A stretch of DNA of 64,000 nt from Sneathiella glossodoripedis JCM 23214 (GCF_000616095.1 NZ_BAMS01000008.1:1-64000); one strand, 5' to 3'; counted from the stretch's first letter, positions 46,402 through 56,972 are shown. Notes: generated from the sequence alone by a model not told the origin. Program-made: numbers and translations.

Positions 46402-48036
46402 ATGAAAACCGGCGGACAGTTAATCGTAGAATGTTTAGAAGCACAAGGCGTAGATCGGGTTTTTTGTGTGCCGGGAGAGAGTTACCTAGCGGTACTCGAC
46501 GCGTTATATGACAGTCCAATTGAAACCGTTGTTGCCCGGCAGGAAGGCGGCGCAGCATGATGGCCGAAGCCGATGGAAAACTGACAGGCCGGCCGGGTAT
46601 TTGCATGGTCACCCGTGGACCCGGAGCAACCAACGCTGCTTCTGGTATTCATGTTGCAAAACAAGACAGCACTCCCATGATCATGTTCGTGGGGCAGATC
46701 GGCCGTCGCATGAGAGGCCGTGAGGCTTTTCAGGAAGTAGATTATAGGCAGACCTTCGGCGACCTCGCCAAATGGGTGGAGGAAATCGACCATGTTGATC
46801 GTATTCCGGAAGTGATATCGCACGCTTATCATGTTGCGATGAGCGGCCGTCCCGGTCCAGTCGTTCTAGCGTTACCCGAAGATATGTTGCGAGAAACCTG
46901 TGACAAGGTTTGTGGACCACGAGTAGAGGTTGCAGCTCCCGCGCCAGATAAAGACGCGATGCGGCAATTTGAGTATCTTTTAAAATCTGCTGAGAAGCCA
47001 TTTCTATTACTTGGCGGGAGCCGTTGGAACGAAAGCGCAATGAAGGCGGTCCATCAGTTCGCTGAAAATTGGGGGCTACCGGTTGGGTGTTCTTTTCGCA
47101 GACAGCACTTGTTTGACCACCTTCATCAAAATTATGCGGGAGATGTCGGACTTGGTATTAACCCAAAACTCAAGCAACGCATCGAGAATAGCGATCTCGT
47201 GATTTTGCTGGGTGCAAGGTTCTCGGAAAACCCCAGTCAGGGGTTTAGCCTATTCGACATTCCGAATCCGAAGCAAAGGCTTGTGCATGTTCATGTCGGT
47301 GCCGAGGAACTTGGGCGTATTTATGTTCCGGATTTGCCCATTGTTGCAACACCTGAAAATTTTGTTTCTGCCGCACTGGAATTACCGGTGTCGAAAAAAT
47401 TCATTGATTTTGAAAATGCGCATATCGACTATTTGAACTGGTCAGATGACTTGCCTGAAACACCCGGCCAAGCTCAAATGGGGCCGATTGTCAGCACACT
47501 CCGAGGGTGCGCCAAACGCCATTGTTGCAAATGGCGCTGGAAATTATGCAATTTGGGTGCATCGTTTTTGGCGTTTTCGGGAGTTCGGTAGTCAGCTCGC
47601 ACCGACTTCTGGCTCGATGGGGTATGGCTTGCCTGCAGCAATAGCAGGGAAACTCAGGTGTCCTGAAAAGGAAGTTATTTGCTTTGCAGGTGATGGCTGT
47701 TTTCAGATGACCATGCAGGAGTTTGGAACCGCAGTGCAGGCAGGGGCGAAAATAATTGTTTTGCTAATTGATAACGGAGTTTACGGAACTATTCGCATGC
47801 ATCAGGAACGGGATTATCCAGATCGAATTAGTGGGACAGCTTTGAGAAATCCTGATTTCGCTGCAATTGCTCGCGCGTATGGGGCGCATGCAGAGACAGT
47901 AAATGAGACGTCAGAATTTGATGCGGCATATGAGCGTGCTGTTGAGAGTGAAAAAACAGCTCTCATCCATATTAAGACCGATCCTGAGGCAAGCACTCCA
48001 GCTTTGACACTCACAAGTATACGGGGAAAGTCTTAG
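46402..48036 (+). pseudogene. ThDP-binding enzyme, acetolactate-synthase-like, two frame changes
   Basis: A full-length ThDP enzyme of about 545 residues spread over three frames. The first carries the catalytic Glu in ARQEGGAA, the second TRGPGATNAASGIHVAK, and the third the cofactor motif FAGDGCFQM with a following Asn. One missing base at 46557 (an A between GCA and TGATGG) and a net +1 or -2 change near 47500 split it. The ATG at 46402 follows AAGGAC. It is a catabolic or 2-oxoacid decarboxylase/carboligase relative; the substrate cannot be read. Three frames in 1.6 kb without other damage again suggest sequencing indels. Confidence 0.75.
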
Positions 48037-48276
48037 TCTCCTTAAAAGGAATTACTGCTCAAGGATTTTCTGTAACCAATGGTTCCCTACGTTTTGGTTA
48101 ATCACGTAGGGTCCTGCTTATGAATCTCATAAGTATGTGTATATAACGAGGCAGATAATACTGGACATCGCTTGAGAGCGAGGGCTAAAACTCTCTGCAG
48201 AGCATATTGATTAAGTGATCGCTCGGAACGTCTTGAGGGGGGGCAATCCAGCGGTTCGGAAAGTAAGGGAAGTTCC

Positions 48277-48819
48277 ATGAATACGAAAGACGTCGTCTAT
48301 ATTGCCCTCTTCGCTGCTTTACTGGCGGGTTTAGGGGCCGTGCCCCCTCTAACGCTTCCCAATATTGGTGTGCCCATAACTGCCCAGACAATGGGTGTTA
48401 TGTTGGCCGGTGGTATTCTCGGTGCTAAGCGAGGTGCACTTTCAGTTGTATTGTTCCTTGTGTTGGTAGCGGTTGGATTGCCGTTGTTATCGGGTGGCCG
48501 TGGCGGCATGGGTGTATTTGCGGGTGTCAGTGCTGGTTTTCTTTTTAGCTGGGTGATTGGGGCCTATATAGTAGGATTAATTGTTGAGCAGAATTGGGAA
48601 AGGCTGAATTTTGTTTGGGCCATGGCAGCGACAATTGTAGGCGGAATTTTTATTGTGTACCTCATCGGAATTCCTTGGCTCGCAATTGCTGCACAAATGC
48701 CATTTCTCAAAGCGTTCACGGCGTCAATGGCATTTGTTCCTGGTGACATCATTAAAGCCGTTGTTTCGGCATTTGTCGTAATTCAGGTGAAAAAATCATA
48801 CCCGCTTATTAACCGATAA
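48277..48819 (+). CDS. bioY: Biotin transporter substrate-binding subunit BioY
   Basis: A 180-residue integral membrane S-component with about six helices, starting with DVVYIALFAALLAGLGAVPP and containing GGRGGMGVFAGVSAGFL, a BioY signature. BioY binds biotin with high affinity and can work alone, but better with BioM and BioN. The genes bioY, bioM and bioN are adjacent in that order with short gaps. A 240-base leader precedes it; I found no BioR-type palindrome (TTATMKATAA) there. Confidence 0.92.
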   Translation: MNTKDVVYIALFAALLAGLGAVPPLTLPNIGVPITAQTMGVMLAGGILGAKRGALSVVLFLVLVAVGLPLLSGGRGGMGVFAGVSAGFLFSWVIGAYIVGLIVEQNWERLNFVWAMAATIVGGIFIVYLIGIPWLAIAAQMPFLKAFTASMAFVPGDIIKAVVSAFVVIQVKKSYPLINR

Positions 48820-48844
48820 TCACGAAATAGGGTGAAGCCTTTAA

Positions 48845-49522
48845 ATGATTTCAATAGACAACGTGAGTGTTACGCTCGACAGTCGTAGCATTCTGTCCTC
48901 AATTTCATTGAATTTGGAGGAGAATAGAATTGGAATTATCGGGCAAAATGGTTCAGGAAAAAGTACATTTGCGCGACTGCTGAATGGGTTGCAACTGCCA
49001 TCATCCGGCACAGTAGTTGTTGATAATTATGATACTAAGGCTGATGGACGAAAAGTGCGGGCAAGGGTAGGGTTTGTTTTTCAAAACCCTGACAATCAAA
49101 TAGTGTACCCAAATGTGCGCGAGGATCTGGCTTTTGGCCTTAAAAATATTGGCTACTCAAAGACTGAGATAGAGCAGAAGATTGAAGAGACTCTGCTTGA
49201 ATATGATCTGGAGTATTTAGGGGATCGTCTCACTCATCAGCTGAGCGGTGGTGAAAAACAGATGGTTGCATTGCTGGGCGTACTGATTATGCGACCCAAT
49301 TATGTTGTTATGGATGAGCCAACGACTTTACTCGATTTACGCAAAAAACGTGTGTTAATGGAGCATATCAATGAACTATCTCAAAGAGTCATTATGGCAA
49401 CCCATGACCTAGAGCAGATAACACATTTTGATAGAGTTATTTGTATCCATAATGGCAAGGTATATGCGGATGGAAATCCGAAAGAAGTGATATCTGCATA
49501 TCGCAATTTGTGTCAAAAATGA
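48845..49522 (+). CDS. bioM: Biotin ECF transporter ATPase BioM
   Basis: A 225-residue ABC ATPase of the ECF (CbiO/EcfA) type. Visible are Walker A GQNGSGKST, the Q-loop in FVFQNPDNQIVYP, the signature LSGGEKQMVALLGVL, Walker B YVVMDEPTTLLD and the switch His in ATHDL. It energises the biotin transporter with BioN. Its stop overlaps the bioN start (ATGA). Confidence 0.92.
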   Translation: MISIDNVSVTLDSRSILSSISLNLEENRIGIIGQNGSGKSTFARLLNGLQLPSSGTVVVDNYDTKADGRKVRARVGFVFQNPDNQIVYPNVREDLAFGLKNIGYSKTEIEQKIEETLLEYDLEYLGDRLTHQLSGGEKQMVALLGVLIMRPNYVVMDEPTTLLDLRKKRVLMEHINELSQRVIMATHDLEQITHFDRVICIHNGKVYADGNPKEVISAYRNLCQK

Positions 49523-50145
49523 CCAACTTTTATTATCCATCAGGGTCGATTGTTCATCGTTTGTCTGCAGGTGTCAAACTTGCAGCGCTTATTATTTTTG
49601 GCACCTTAATATTCACAGTTGAGGATTTGGCAGGGCTCGGTTTCTGTGGCGTGTTCCTTGTAGCATTTTTTTGCATTGCTCAAATCCCGCTGCGGGTGGC
49701 GTATCGACAATTAAAACCGGCCCTGTTTCTTTTACTTTTAATTTTTATTGCCCAGTATTTCATGGTCGGGTTTGAGATTGCCGTATTTGTTGTTGTTCGG
49801 TTTTCGATTTTGATCTTGGCCGCTGGGCTGGTAACTGTCACCACACGCGTGTCTGAGATGGTGGAGGCAATTGAGGCGGGGTTAAGACCACTTGCCAAGT
49901 GGGTTGCAATTGAAAAGGTCAGCCTCGCAATAACCTTGGCTATTCGATTTATACCAGTGCTTGGGGAGATTGTTCACGAGGTCAGGGACGCCCAAAAGGT
50001 TCGTGGCATGGACCGGAATATAATTGCTGTATTACTCCCAACAATTATCCGTACATTGAAAATGGCGACAGAGGTGGCCGAGGCGCTGGATGCCCGCTCA
50101 TTCGCAACATTGGATAGAACCCGCACAGATAAGCAGAAACTTTAG
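49519..50145 (+). CDS. bioN: Biotin ECF transporter transmembrane subunit BioN
   Basis: About 208 residues with four to five membrane helices and the T-component coupling motif VRDAQKVRGMDR, plus ALDARSFA near the end. The ATGA overlap with bioM fixes the start at 49519; an upstream GTG is in frame but less likely. It connects BioM to BioY. Confidence 0.9.
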   Translation: MTNFYYPSGSIVHRLSAGVKLAALIIFGTLIFTVEDLAGLGFCGVFLVAFFCIAQIPLRVAYRQLKPALFLLLLIFIAQYFMVGFEIAVFVVVRFSILILAAGLVTVTTRVSEMVEAIEAGLRPLAKWVAIEKVSLAITLAIRFIPVLGEIVHEVRDAQKVRGMDRNIIAVLLPTIIRTLKMATEVAEALDARSFATLDRTRTDKQKL

Positions 50146-50209
50146 TCTTGCACTTAATTGTCCTTTTAACAGAAATATTACCGCGCAGAGCTGAGCTTCT
50201 GTTCTGCGA

Positions 50210-50737
50210 TTAGTTTGTAGAATTTCCCGGGCATTTTGGGTGCTGATTGGGTAGAATTAGTATCTGATGTGCAAATGCATCGCCGTCACTGAGGGTTACC
50301 GACTTAAAACCGAGCAAGCCTATAAGGTCGAGAAAAGTGAGCTCTTCCGGCGCGTTAGATTGCGCAAAAATGGGCGTGGTTCGCGCACTTGTCGACAGAT
50401 CAGCGAGTAATGCTCTAGCTCGATATACGGTTCCCAAATAACCATCCTGCTTTGAAATAATAATTAATTTCGTGCTCTCGTTACCTTTAGCAAATACTGC
50501 ATATGGGCTTTCATAAGGTTGTTTGTTCATACCTTCTTTGATGCCAATGATAAAACCGACACGGCGTCTTTTATTAGCATCTTTAAGGTTGGGAACGCGT
50601 GAGCAATACAGCTCAGTCTGGTTTGGAGCTGGATAATAATAACCAATGTATCTATCGTTTAGCGTCGCATGGGCCAGTGATGAAATTCCACTGAACAGCA
50701 TGAATAGTGAAATAATTTGAAACAGTTTTAGATACAT
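50210..50737 (-). CDS. Hypothetical exported protein
   Basis: A 175-residue protein I do not recognise. A signal peptide (hydrophobic run ending SSLAHA) is followed by GYYYPAPNQTELYCSRVPNL. Two cysteines, one near residue 44 and one near the C-terminus, could form a disulfide in the periplasm. It stands alone between bioN and the VOC protein gene. The composition looks coding, with no damage visible. Confidence 0.65.
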   Translation of the reverse strand: MYLKLFQIISLFMLFSGISSLAHATLNDRYIGYYYPAPNQTELYCSRVPNLKDANKRRRVGFIIGIKEGMNKQPYESPYAVFAKGNESTKLIIISKQDGYLGTVYRARALLADLSTSARTTPIFAQSNAPEELTFLDLIGLLGFKSVTLSDGDAFAHQILILPNQHPKCPGNSTN

Positions 50738-50805
50738 AGTTTTTTATCCAGCAAAGGGGTGATGACTATATCTATCAGATCAAGCCGCTGGATATAAGGT
50801 GTTAA

Positions 50806-51279
50806 TCACCCGTGTTTATCAGACCACTTCTTCAATACGTCATGTGCCGATTTTTTCGGATTTATGCTATCACTTTCTTCTACAGGGGCTGTAAGCTCGA
50901 TAACGTATCCATTCGGATCTCTGAAATAAATGGATTTAATAAATCCGTGATCAGCTATCCCTCGTGTCTCAATGCAGGACTGTTTTCCTTTTTCGAACAT
51001 TGCCAGCAAATCATCCATCGTGACTTCCAAGGCGATATGCAAATCATAGTCGTGCTGGGTTTTGAATTCGAAAGGCATATCAGGGACTTCAAAGAACGCG
51101 AGGGCGGAACCATCATCAAGCTGATAAAATGTATGGAGTGCCTCAGTCTCACGGCCGGTTTTGCTTTCTTCGATGCCAAAGGCCCGAACGAGCGGTAGCC
51201 CAAGAAAGTCTTCATAAAATGCCCGCGTTTCTTCAGAGTTTCTGCAACGATAAGCGTTGTGATGGAGGCCTTTGATCAT
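50806..51279 (-). CDS. VOC (glyoxalase/bleomycin) family protein
   Basis: About 157 residues. The VOC fold shows in LHHNAYRCRNSEETRAFYED at the N-terminus and YFRDPNGYVIELTAP near the end, with a His and Glu as likely metal ligands. The frame is open to 51447, but the ATG at 51279 follows AAGTGAGA and matches the family start. Such proteins are dioxygenases, lyases or isomerases. Divergent from speD. Confidence 0.85.
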   Translation of the reverse strand: MIKGLHHNAYRCRNSEETRAFYEDFLGLPLVRAFGIEESKTGRETEALHTFYQLDDGSALAFFEVPDMPFEFKTQHDYDLHIALEVTMDDLLAMFEKGKQSCIETRGIADHGFIKSIYFRDPNGYVIELTAPVEESDSINPKKSAHDVLKKWSDKHG

Positions 51280-51468
51280 ATATCTCACTTTCTTGTTGCG
51301 CGCCCGATACCTTAATGTGAGGTGAGGTGTGAAATTGGTCAAGTGTTCAAAGGAATATTTGATGTGCGCCTTGGTTGGAAGTGAGAGAGTTTTTCCTTGT
51401 ATTCCCGCCGGATTTTCGCGATAACGCGCCATCAAAATTACATCCATCTATAGATGAAGGCATGAATT

Positions 51469-51900
51469 ATGGCCAAAGTGTCGAAAATTACGGATATGGA
51501 CGGTGGAAAAATTCTAAATGAAACCGCCAAACCTGATTATTTTGTCGAACGGGATGGGCTGGTCTTTGCCGGAACTCATTTAATTATTGATCTTTGGGAC
51601 GCCAGCAATCTGAATGACGCTGACCTTATTGAGAAGTCATTAAGGCAATGTGTTCAGGCGGCAGGAGCGACACTGCTTCATTTTCATATTCACGCTTTTG
51701 AGCCTAACGGCCTTTCCGGTGTTGTTGTACTGGCTGAGAGTCATATTACATTTCACAGTTGGCCAGATCAGAATTACATGGCGCTGGATATTTTTATGTG
51801 TGGTAAAGCAGAGCCGCACAAATGTATTCCGATTTTAAAGGAAGCCTTTAAACCACAAACCATACAGGTCAATGACATCAAAAGAGGTGTGATCGCATGA
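51469..51900 (+). CDS. speD: S-adenosylmethionine decarboxylase proenzyme SpeD
   Basis: A 143-residue prokaryotic AdoMet decarboxylase. VVLAESHITFHSWPDQNY holds the Glu-Ser self-cleavage site that makes the pyruvoyl cofactor, followed by ALDIFMCG. It supplies decarboxylated AdoMet for SpeE. The stop overlaps the speE start by four bases, so the two are translationally coupled. Confidence 0.93.
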   Translation: MAKVSKITDMDGGKILNETAKPDYFVERDGLVFAGTHLIIDLWDASNLNDADLIEKSLRQCVQAAGATLLHFHIHAFEPNGLSGVVVLAESHITFHSWPDQNYMALDIFMCGKAEPHKCIPILKEAFKPQTIQVNDIKRGVIA

Positions 51901-52750
51901 TTGAAGTATTCGATGAAGGCTTACATGCGGGAGTTAATCTGGCACTGGAAGTTGGTGAAATACTCTACCGTGATAAAACCGAACACCAAGATCTGATGAT
52001 CTTCGAAAATAACCGCTTTGGCAGGGTTATGTCATTGGATGGGGCTGTCCAAACCACTGAAAAAGACGAATTCATTTATCATGAAATGTTTGCTCATGTA
52101 CCGATCCTCGCGCATGGCAATGTTCAATCCGTTTTAATTATTGGTGGTGGTGACGGTGGTGCCGCCCGGCAGGTGTTGAAGCATGCAGGCATTTCGGCCA
52201 CATTGGTAGATATAGACCGCACTGTTATTGATCTTTCAGCGAAATATATGCCAACCGTCAGCGGAGGTGCGTTTGAGGACCCTCGGCTCGAAATTGTAGT
52301 GGCAGACGGCTGCAGTTTTGTGAAAGCGACAGGTAAGAAATGGGATGTGATTATAATTGACTCAACTGATCCGTATGGCCCTGGGGAAGTGTTATATAGT
52401 CAGGAATTTTACACAGACTGCAAATCCTGTTTGAATGAGGGGGGATAATCGTGACACAAAATGGTGTCCCGTTTGTGCAACCTGAAGAATTACGTAATAG
52501 CTTTGATCGGTTAGGCTCATTATTTACGGATGTGTCTTTCTACATGGCGGCAATTCCCAGTTACGTTGGCGGCTCTCTTGCTTTTGGGTGGGCAACCGAT
52601 AATAAATCCCTTCGCAGTCAGGATCTGGGGCTCTTGGCCGAAAGATATCTGTCATCCGGGATTTCTACGGACTATTACAATCCTGAAGTTCACAAGGCTG
52701 CGTTTGCATTACCTTATTTCGTCCAGAAAATCCTTACTGAGGAAGTCTGA
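51897..52750 (+). pseudogene. speE: Spermidine synthase SpeE, frameshifted
   Basis: SpeE transfers aminopropyl to putrescine. The first 183 residues hold IIGGGDGGAARQ (AdoMet site) and DSTDPYGPGEVLYS. The frame then stops right after a run of six G at 52440-52445, and the C-terminal 99 residues (TQNGVPFVQPEEL onward) continue in another frame. A seventh G restores NEGGIIVTQNG. Single-base loss in a homopolymer is a classic sequencing error. The full-length product would be about 284 residues, normal for the family. Confidence 0.9.
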
Positions 52751-52753
52751 CCC

Positions 52754-54229
52754 TTAACATTCCACAACATTTACTGCCAACCCGCCTTGTGATGTCTCTT
52801 TGTATTTGCTGAGCATATCCATTCCCGTTTGGCGCATGGTTTCAATGACTTCATCAAGGGACACGACATGTGTCCCATCTCCGGCAAGTGCAAGTCGCGC
52901 TGCATTGATTGCTTTCATAGCTCCCATGGTGTTCCGCTCGATGCAGGGGATTTGGACAAGGCCGCCTATAGGATCGCAGGTCAGTCCCAAATTATGTTCC
53001 ATTCCGATTTCCGCGGCATTTTCCACTTGCTCGTTTGAGCCTCCCAAAACAGCGGTCAAGGCTCCTGCGGCCATTGAGCAGGCGACGCCAACTTCACCTT
53101 GACAACCAACCTCTGCTGCAGAAATTGACGCCCTCTTTTTATAAATTGAACCAATGGCAGCCGCCGTAAGCAAAAAGTTTCTTGTCCCCTCGGTTGTAAC
53201 CCCGGGGCAAAAACGCTGATAGTATTTTAATACAGCAGGTATCACCCCAGCTGCTCCATTTGTTGGGGCTGTGACCACCCGCCCACCTGCTGCATTCTCT
53301 TCATTCACTGCAAGAGCATATAAATTAACCCAATCCAATACAGTCAAAGGATCACGAGATGCCCGTTCGGGGTTTGCCATAAGTTCTTTGTATAGCGATG
53401 AAGCCCGTCTTTTTACGTCTAAACCACCGGGAAGCACTCCTTGCGTCTCGCAGCCACGTTGAATGCACTCAATCATAGCGTTCGAGACTTGATCAAGAAA
53501 TGTATCCGTCTCTTGGTTGTCTCGCCAGGCGCTTTCATTCGCACGCATTATTTCGGCAATTGTAAGGCCGGTTTCTTTGCCGATCTTCAGAAGTTCTGCG
53601 GCCGATGTAAATGGATAGGGAAGTTGAATATTGTGACCTCTGCTTTCAGCACGATCACCTTCATCATGTGAAACCACATATCCGCCACCAACAGAGAAAT
53701 AGTCCTTCTCTGCCAGTAATTCTCCGTCTTCAGAGTAGGCAAAAAAACGCATTCCATTTGAATGCTCTTCGAGGATTTTATCTTTTAAAAACAGCAGATG
53801 ATCGTCCTCATAGAAGATGATCCTATGTTTTCCTGCCAGGTTAAGCCTATTATTCGTGCGAATATCTTCTACTTTTTGGTCAATGGTATCCGGATCGATT
53901 TTGGATGGAGACTCTCCCGACAGTCCCATCAAAATGGCTATATCGGTAGCGTGGCCATGACCCGTAAGGGCAAGGGAGCCATACAACTCGACAATAACCC
54001 GCTTGCAGCGGCGCAGTAGTTCATTGGAAGCAAGCAGATCGCAAAATCGTCGGGCGGCGCGCATTGGTCCAACTGTGTGCGATGAAGAAGGGCCAATCCC
54101 TATAGTATATAGGTCAGTAACACTGATATTGACATCAAGCTGTGACGTTGGAACCGGCGCAGGGTCGCGTACTATACTGGCCACAACTGGCCTCACATTA
54201 CCTAAACCCGGTTTGTCAGTTTTTGTCAT
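52754..54229 (-). CDS. sdaA: L-serine ammonia-lyase SdaA
   Basis: A 491-residue single-chain iron-sulfur L-serine dehydratase that deaminates serine to pyruvate. The beta-type N-terminal half has [15 protein letters not shown], the alpha-type half [14 protein letters not shown] and the cluster cysteines in [15 protein letters not shown] and CDPIGG. It lies downstream of a tandem glycine riboswitch, suggesting that excess glycine, after conversion to serine by GlyA, is drained to pyruvate. It converges on speE. Confidence 0.93.
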   Translation of the reverse strand: MTKTDKPGLGNVRPVVASIVRDPAPVPTSQLDVNISVTDLYTIGIGPSSSHTVGPMRAARRFCDLLASNELLRRCKRVIVELYGSLALTGHGHATDIAILMGLSGESPSKIDPDTIDQKVEDIRTNNRLNLAGKHRIIFYEDDHLLFLKDKILEEHSNGMRFFAYSEDGELLAEKDYFSVGGGYVVSHDEGDRAESRGHNIQLPYPFTSAAELLKIGKETGLTIAEIMRANESAWRDNQETDTFLDQVSNAMIECIQRGCETQGVLPGGLDVKRRASSLYKELMANPERASRDPLTVLDWVNLYALAVNEENAAGGRVVTAPTNGAAGVIPAVLKYYQRFCPGVTTEGTRNFLLTAAAIGSIYKKRASISAAEVGCQGEVGVACSMAAGALTAVLGGSNEQVENAAEIGMEHNLGLTCDPIGGLVQIPCIERNTMGAMKAINAARLALAGDGTHVVSLDEVIETMRQTGMDMLSKYKETSQGGLAVNVVEC

Positions 54230-54278
54230 CTTGGCACTCCCTAATGCACTGCGCGATGCGCTGGCAATTGTTCAGTGC

Positions 54279-54446
54279 CCCCTCTGTCCATGAACCTGAA
54301 AGATTACCGGGTTGCCCGGGTACCTCTTCGGTGGAGTCAATTAAACTCGCTCTCCAGAGCCGTCACTTCCTGTCGGTACTTTTGCCTGAGAGTTTCCGGG
54401 GCGGTTGCTCCTTCGGCGCTGACATGAGTCAATCTCTCCCAACAGG
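54279..54446 (-). promoter_or_regulatory. Tandem glycine riboswitch upstream of sdaA
   Basis: Read on the minus strand, aptamer 1 shows GGGAGAG, GCGCCGAAGGAGCAA and CTCTCAGGCAAAAGTACCG. Aptamer 2 follows after a short linker with CTCTGGAGAG, CACCGAAGAGGTA and CTTTCAGGTTCATGGACAG. These are the conserved parts of the gcvT-type glycine aptamer in the usual tandem order. It ends about 50 bases before the sdaA start and should switch its expression with glycine. Confidence 0.9.
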
Positions 54447-54512
54447 AATATTCAGGAGTAATAATATTTTCAAACTCAGGCTAGGGGTCTGCTTCGTATC
54501 AGTCAAGAACTA

Positions 54513-55682
54513 TCAGATTTGCGACGACCATCCGTTGCAGCGACGCCAAAAATCCAAAACCTTTCCTGAAGGATCGGTTACATGGTATCCGCTATAGGCT
54601 GCGCTGGTTATACAGGCATGATTTGGTAGGATACGCACTTTGGATCCAATGGGAAAGTCGTCAAAACTGTATTGAGTGTCTGACAGGCTGATCAGTCCGT
54701 GTTCCTGATTGCAACTGTTTACAAAGAGGTCTGGCAACAATTCACATGTCTTTGCGGTGCAAACCTGACCAAAGTGATGTTGCCCATTTTTGTTAGGCTT
54801 ACCTGGATCGGCGGAAAGGGCGAGGCTGCCAGCGTCAATCAAAATTCGGTTATTGGGCTTGTTGTGGCTGATCACACTCGCCAGCACAGAGAGTGCAATG
54901 TCTGAATGCTCACACACTCCAAGGGATTGCATGACCATATCGTGAAAGACATAAACTCCTGCGCGAACTTCTGTAACCCCTTCGAAAGAGTGCGCATATG
55001 TTGCCGTTGGTGTGGAGCCAACACTGACTGTTTTGCATTCAAAGCCAGCTTCGCGAAGACGGCTCGCTGCGTCACAGACCGCTAAACGTTCTTTTTCGGC
55101 AAATGCTTCAATTTCCTCAACTGTTTGGCAGTAGTAGGACCCGCCCGCATGTGTCATGACGCCAGCAAATTCTGCCCCCTTTGCCTTTTCAAGCATGGAC
55201 GCAATTGTCAGAATTTCTGGATCAGATGCTTTTAATCCAGCTCGTTTGCCATCACAGTCAATTTCAATCAGGCAAGAAAAGGTTGTGTTTAGTCTGCCCC
55301 CTTCTTCGGCCACTGTATTTGCCATTTCCGGGCTGTCCAGCAATATGGTCACTTTGGCTCCAGCCTGATTTAAATCGTAAACCGGCGTCAGTTTTTCCGG
55401 AGTAATCGACACGGCATAGAGAATATCGCGATAACCTGAATTGAAGAAATACTCGGCCTCCAACAACGTAGAAACTGTGATTTTGGCATCGGGATTTGGT
55501 GAAACGATTTTATTTGCGATCTCAGACGACTTACTGGTTTTCAGGTGGGGTCTTATCTGGACGTTGTGGGTGGATAATTTTCGAGCCATTTTTGCAATAT
55601 TTGATTCCATGCGGACAGGGTCGAGTATGAGTGCTGGGGTCATCAAGGCCGAAATATTGGTCATCAAAACAGGCTTTCGCAT
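54513..55682 (-). CDS. D-serine dehydratase/D-threonine aldolase-like enzyme
   Basis: About 389 residues of fold-type III PLP enzyme (alanine-racemase-like barrel, DSD1/D-threonine aldolase group). RPHLKTSKSSEIA holds the PLP Lys and FAGVMTHAGGSYY is typical. Near the C-terminus PNHACITSAAY contributes the His-x-Cys zinc pair of the eukaryote-type D-serine dehydratase family. The ATG at 55682 is chosen over a TTG just before it. It lies upstream of the riboswitch and sdaA on the same strand, so D- and L-serine breakdown may be linked. Confidence 0.85.
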   Translation of the reverse strand: MRKPVLMTNISALMTPALILDPVRMESNIAKMARKLSTHNVQIRPHLKTSKSSEIANKIVSPNPDAKITVSTLLEAEYFFNSGYRDILYAVSITPEKLTPVYDLNQAGAKVTILLDSPEMANTVAEEGGRLNTTFSCLIEIDCDGKRAGLKASDPEILTIASMLEKAKGAEFAGVMTHAGGSYYCQTVEEIEAFAEKERLAVCDAASRLREAGFECKTVSVGSTPTATYAHSFEGVTEVRAGVYVFHDMVMQSLGVCEHSDIALSVLASVISHNKPNNRILIDAGSLALSADPGKPNKNGQHHFGQVCTAKTCELLPDLFVNSCNQEHGLISLSDTQYSFDDFPIGSKVRILPNHACITSAAYSGYHVTDPSGKVLDFWRRCNGWSSQI

Positions 55683-55770
55683 CAAGTGATCTGTGTTTGT
55701 GTAACTTGTTCTTTACCATCATTGATGATTGTATTCATTTGGTAAAGGGTTCACGTTGAGAGGAGGGGAT

Positions 55771-56957
55771 ATGGGCAGGGTTCTGTTCGGGTCTGAATTT
55801 GGTGCCAATTTGGGGCATATTTACCCGATGAAACGTATCGCGGATAGATTACATGCCAATGGGCATGAAATTGTGTTTGCTGTACGCAACTTGATCCAGA
55901 CCAAGCGCGCCTTCAAAGGCACAGACTACAAACTTGTACAGGCTCCTTTTTGGCTGAATTTGCCGGGTAAGGATATCAATCGCATGCCTACGCCAAGTTA
56001 TGCAGATGTAATGACGCGGCAGGGCTTTGGTTTTAAGGAAAATCTCAGTGGATTTTTTGGGGCTTGGGCTGATTTAACTGAACTTGTAAAGCCAGATGTC
56101 GTGATCGCAGATCATAGTCCGGGTTTGAGTGCAGCTATTCGGCGCCGGTACCCGATGATTAATTTTGGAAATGGCTTTACGCTCCCTCCCTCGCATTTAG
56201 AGGAATATCCGCCAGTTATTGCGACGGGAAAGCCTTTGGCTCCACAGTCTAAGCTGCTCGACATCTTTAACGAAGCCCTATCGGGTATTGGTGCCATGCC
56301 GTTGGAATTTTTGCCACAGATATTTGACACTGAAGGGCAGTATGTCTGTACGGTTCCGCAATTGGATCCTTATGCAAGTTATCGAAAGGAACAGCAGATC
56401 GGGCCTATCGAAGACAGCTTGAATTTGCACCTGTGCCAGCTGAAAACCATGTGTTCTTGTATATGGCTTATGAAGCTGGGCCGGACAACATCATCTTGAA
56501 AGCTTTACAGGAAGTAGGCGTTAAAACCACTGCTTTCGTAAGGGATGCTCACAATAATACGATAAAGGCATTTAATCAGGGGAATATTGAAATGCTGACG
56601 CAGCCTGCGGATTTCAGTGAAATTATTCCAAAGGCTTCTCTTGTGATCCATTCCGGCGGCGGGGGAACTTCAACCGCATGCTTAATGACTGGAAGGCCTC
56701 AAATCACATTCCCTACCCATTCCGAAACCGGGCTTAACAGCAAGCTGATGAAGGAGCATGGCTGTGCTGTGCCCGTATCAAATCAGATTGAACTGGAACC
56801 ACTTGTGAAACTGCTAAAGAAAGTTATCAATGAATCCAGGTTGAAATCAAACGCAACCAAAGTGGCGCAACAACTCGCTAAAGGAAGTTGGAAAAATGCA
56901 CTTGATACGATTACCGAGCATGCGGAGCAGTTGATGGATAAAAACCGCTCCGTTTAA
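55771..56957 (+). pseudogene. UDP-glycosyltransferase (GT1-like), frameshifted
   Basis: An MGT/UGT-type glycosyltransferase of about 395 residues. The N-terminal FGSEFGANLGHIYPM is the acceptor-side loop, and the C-terminal part has IHSGGGGTSTACLMTGRPQ, the nucleotide-sugar site of GT1 enzymes. The frame breaks near 56417, where one missing base turns EDSLEFAPVPAEN into a wrong frame. The start at 55771 has a GAGGAGGGG ribosome site; an upstream start is unlikely. The acceptor is unknown. Confidence 0.8.
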
Positions 56958-56972
56958 ATCGTGCGAAGACTT

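Noticed and set aside
48085-48111. CCCTACG/CGTAGGG hairpin after the ThDP gene as a terminator or bioY riboswitch
   Set aside because: It has no T run and no known riboswitch consensus; it may still be a weak stop or an attenuator.
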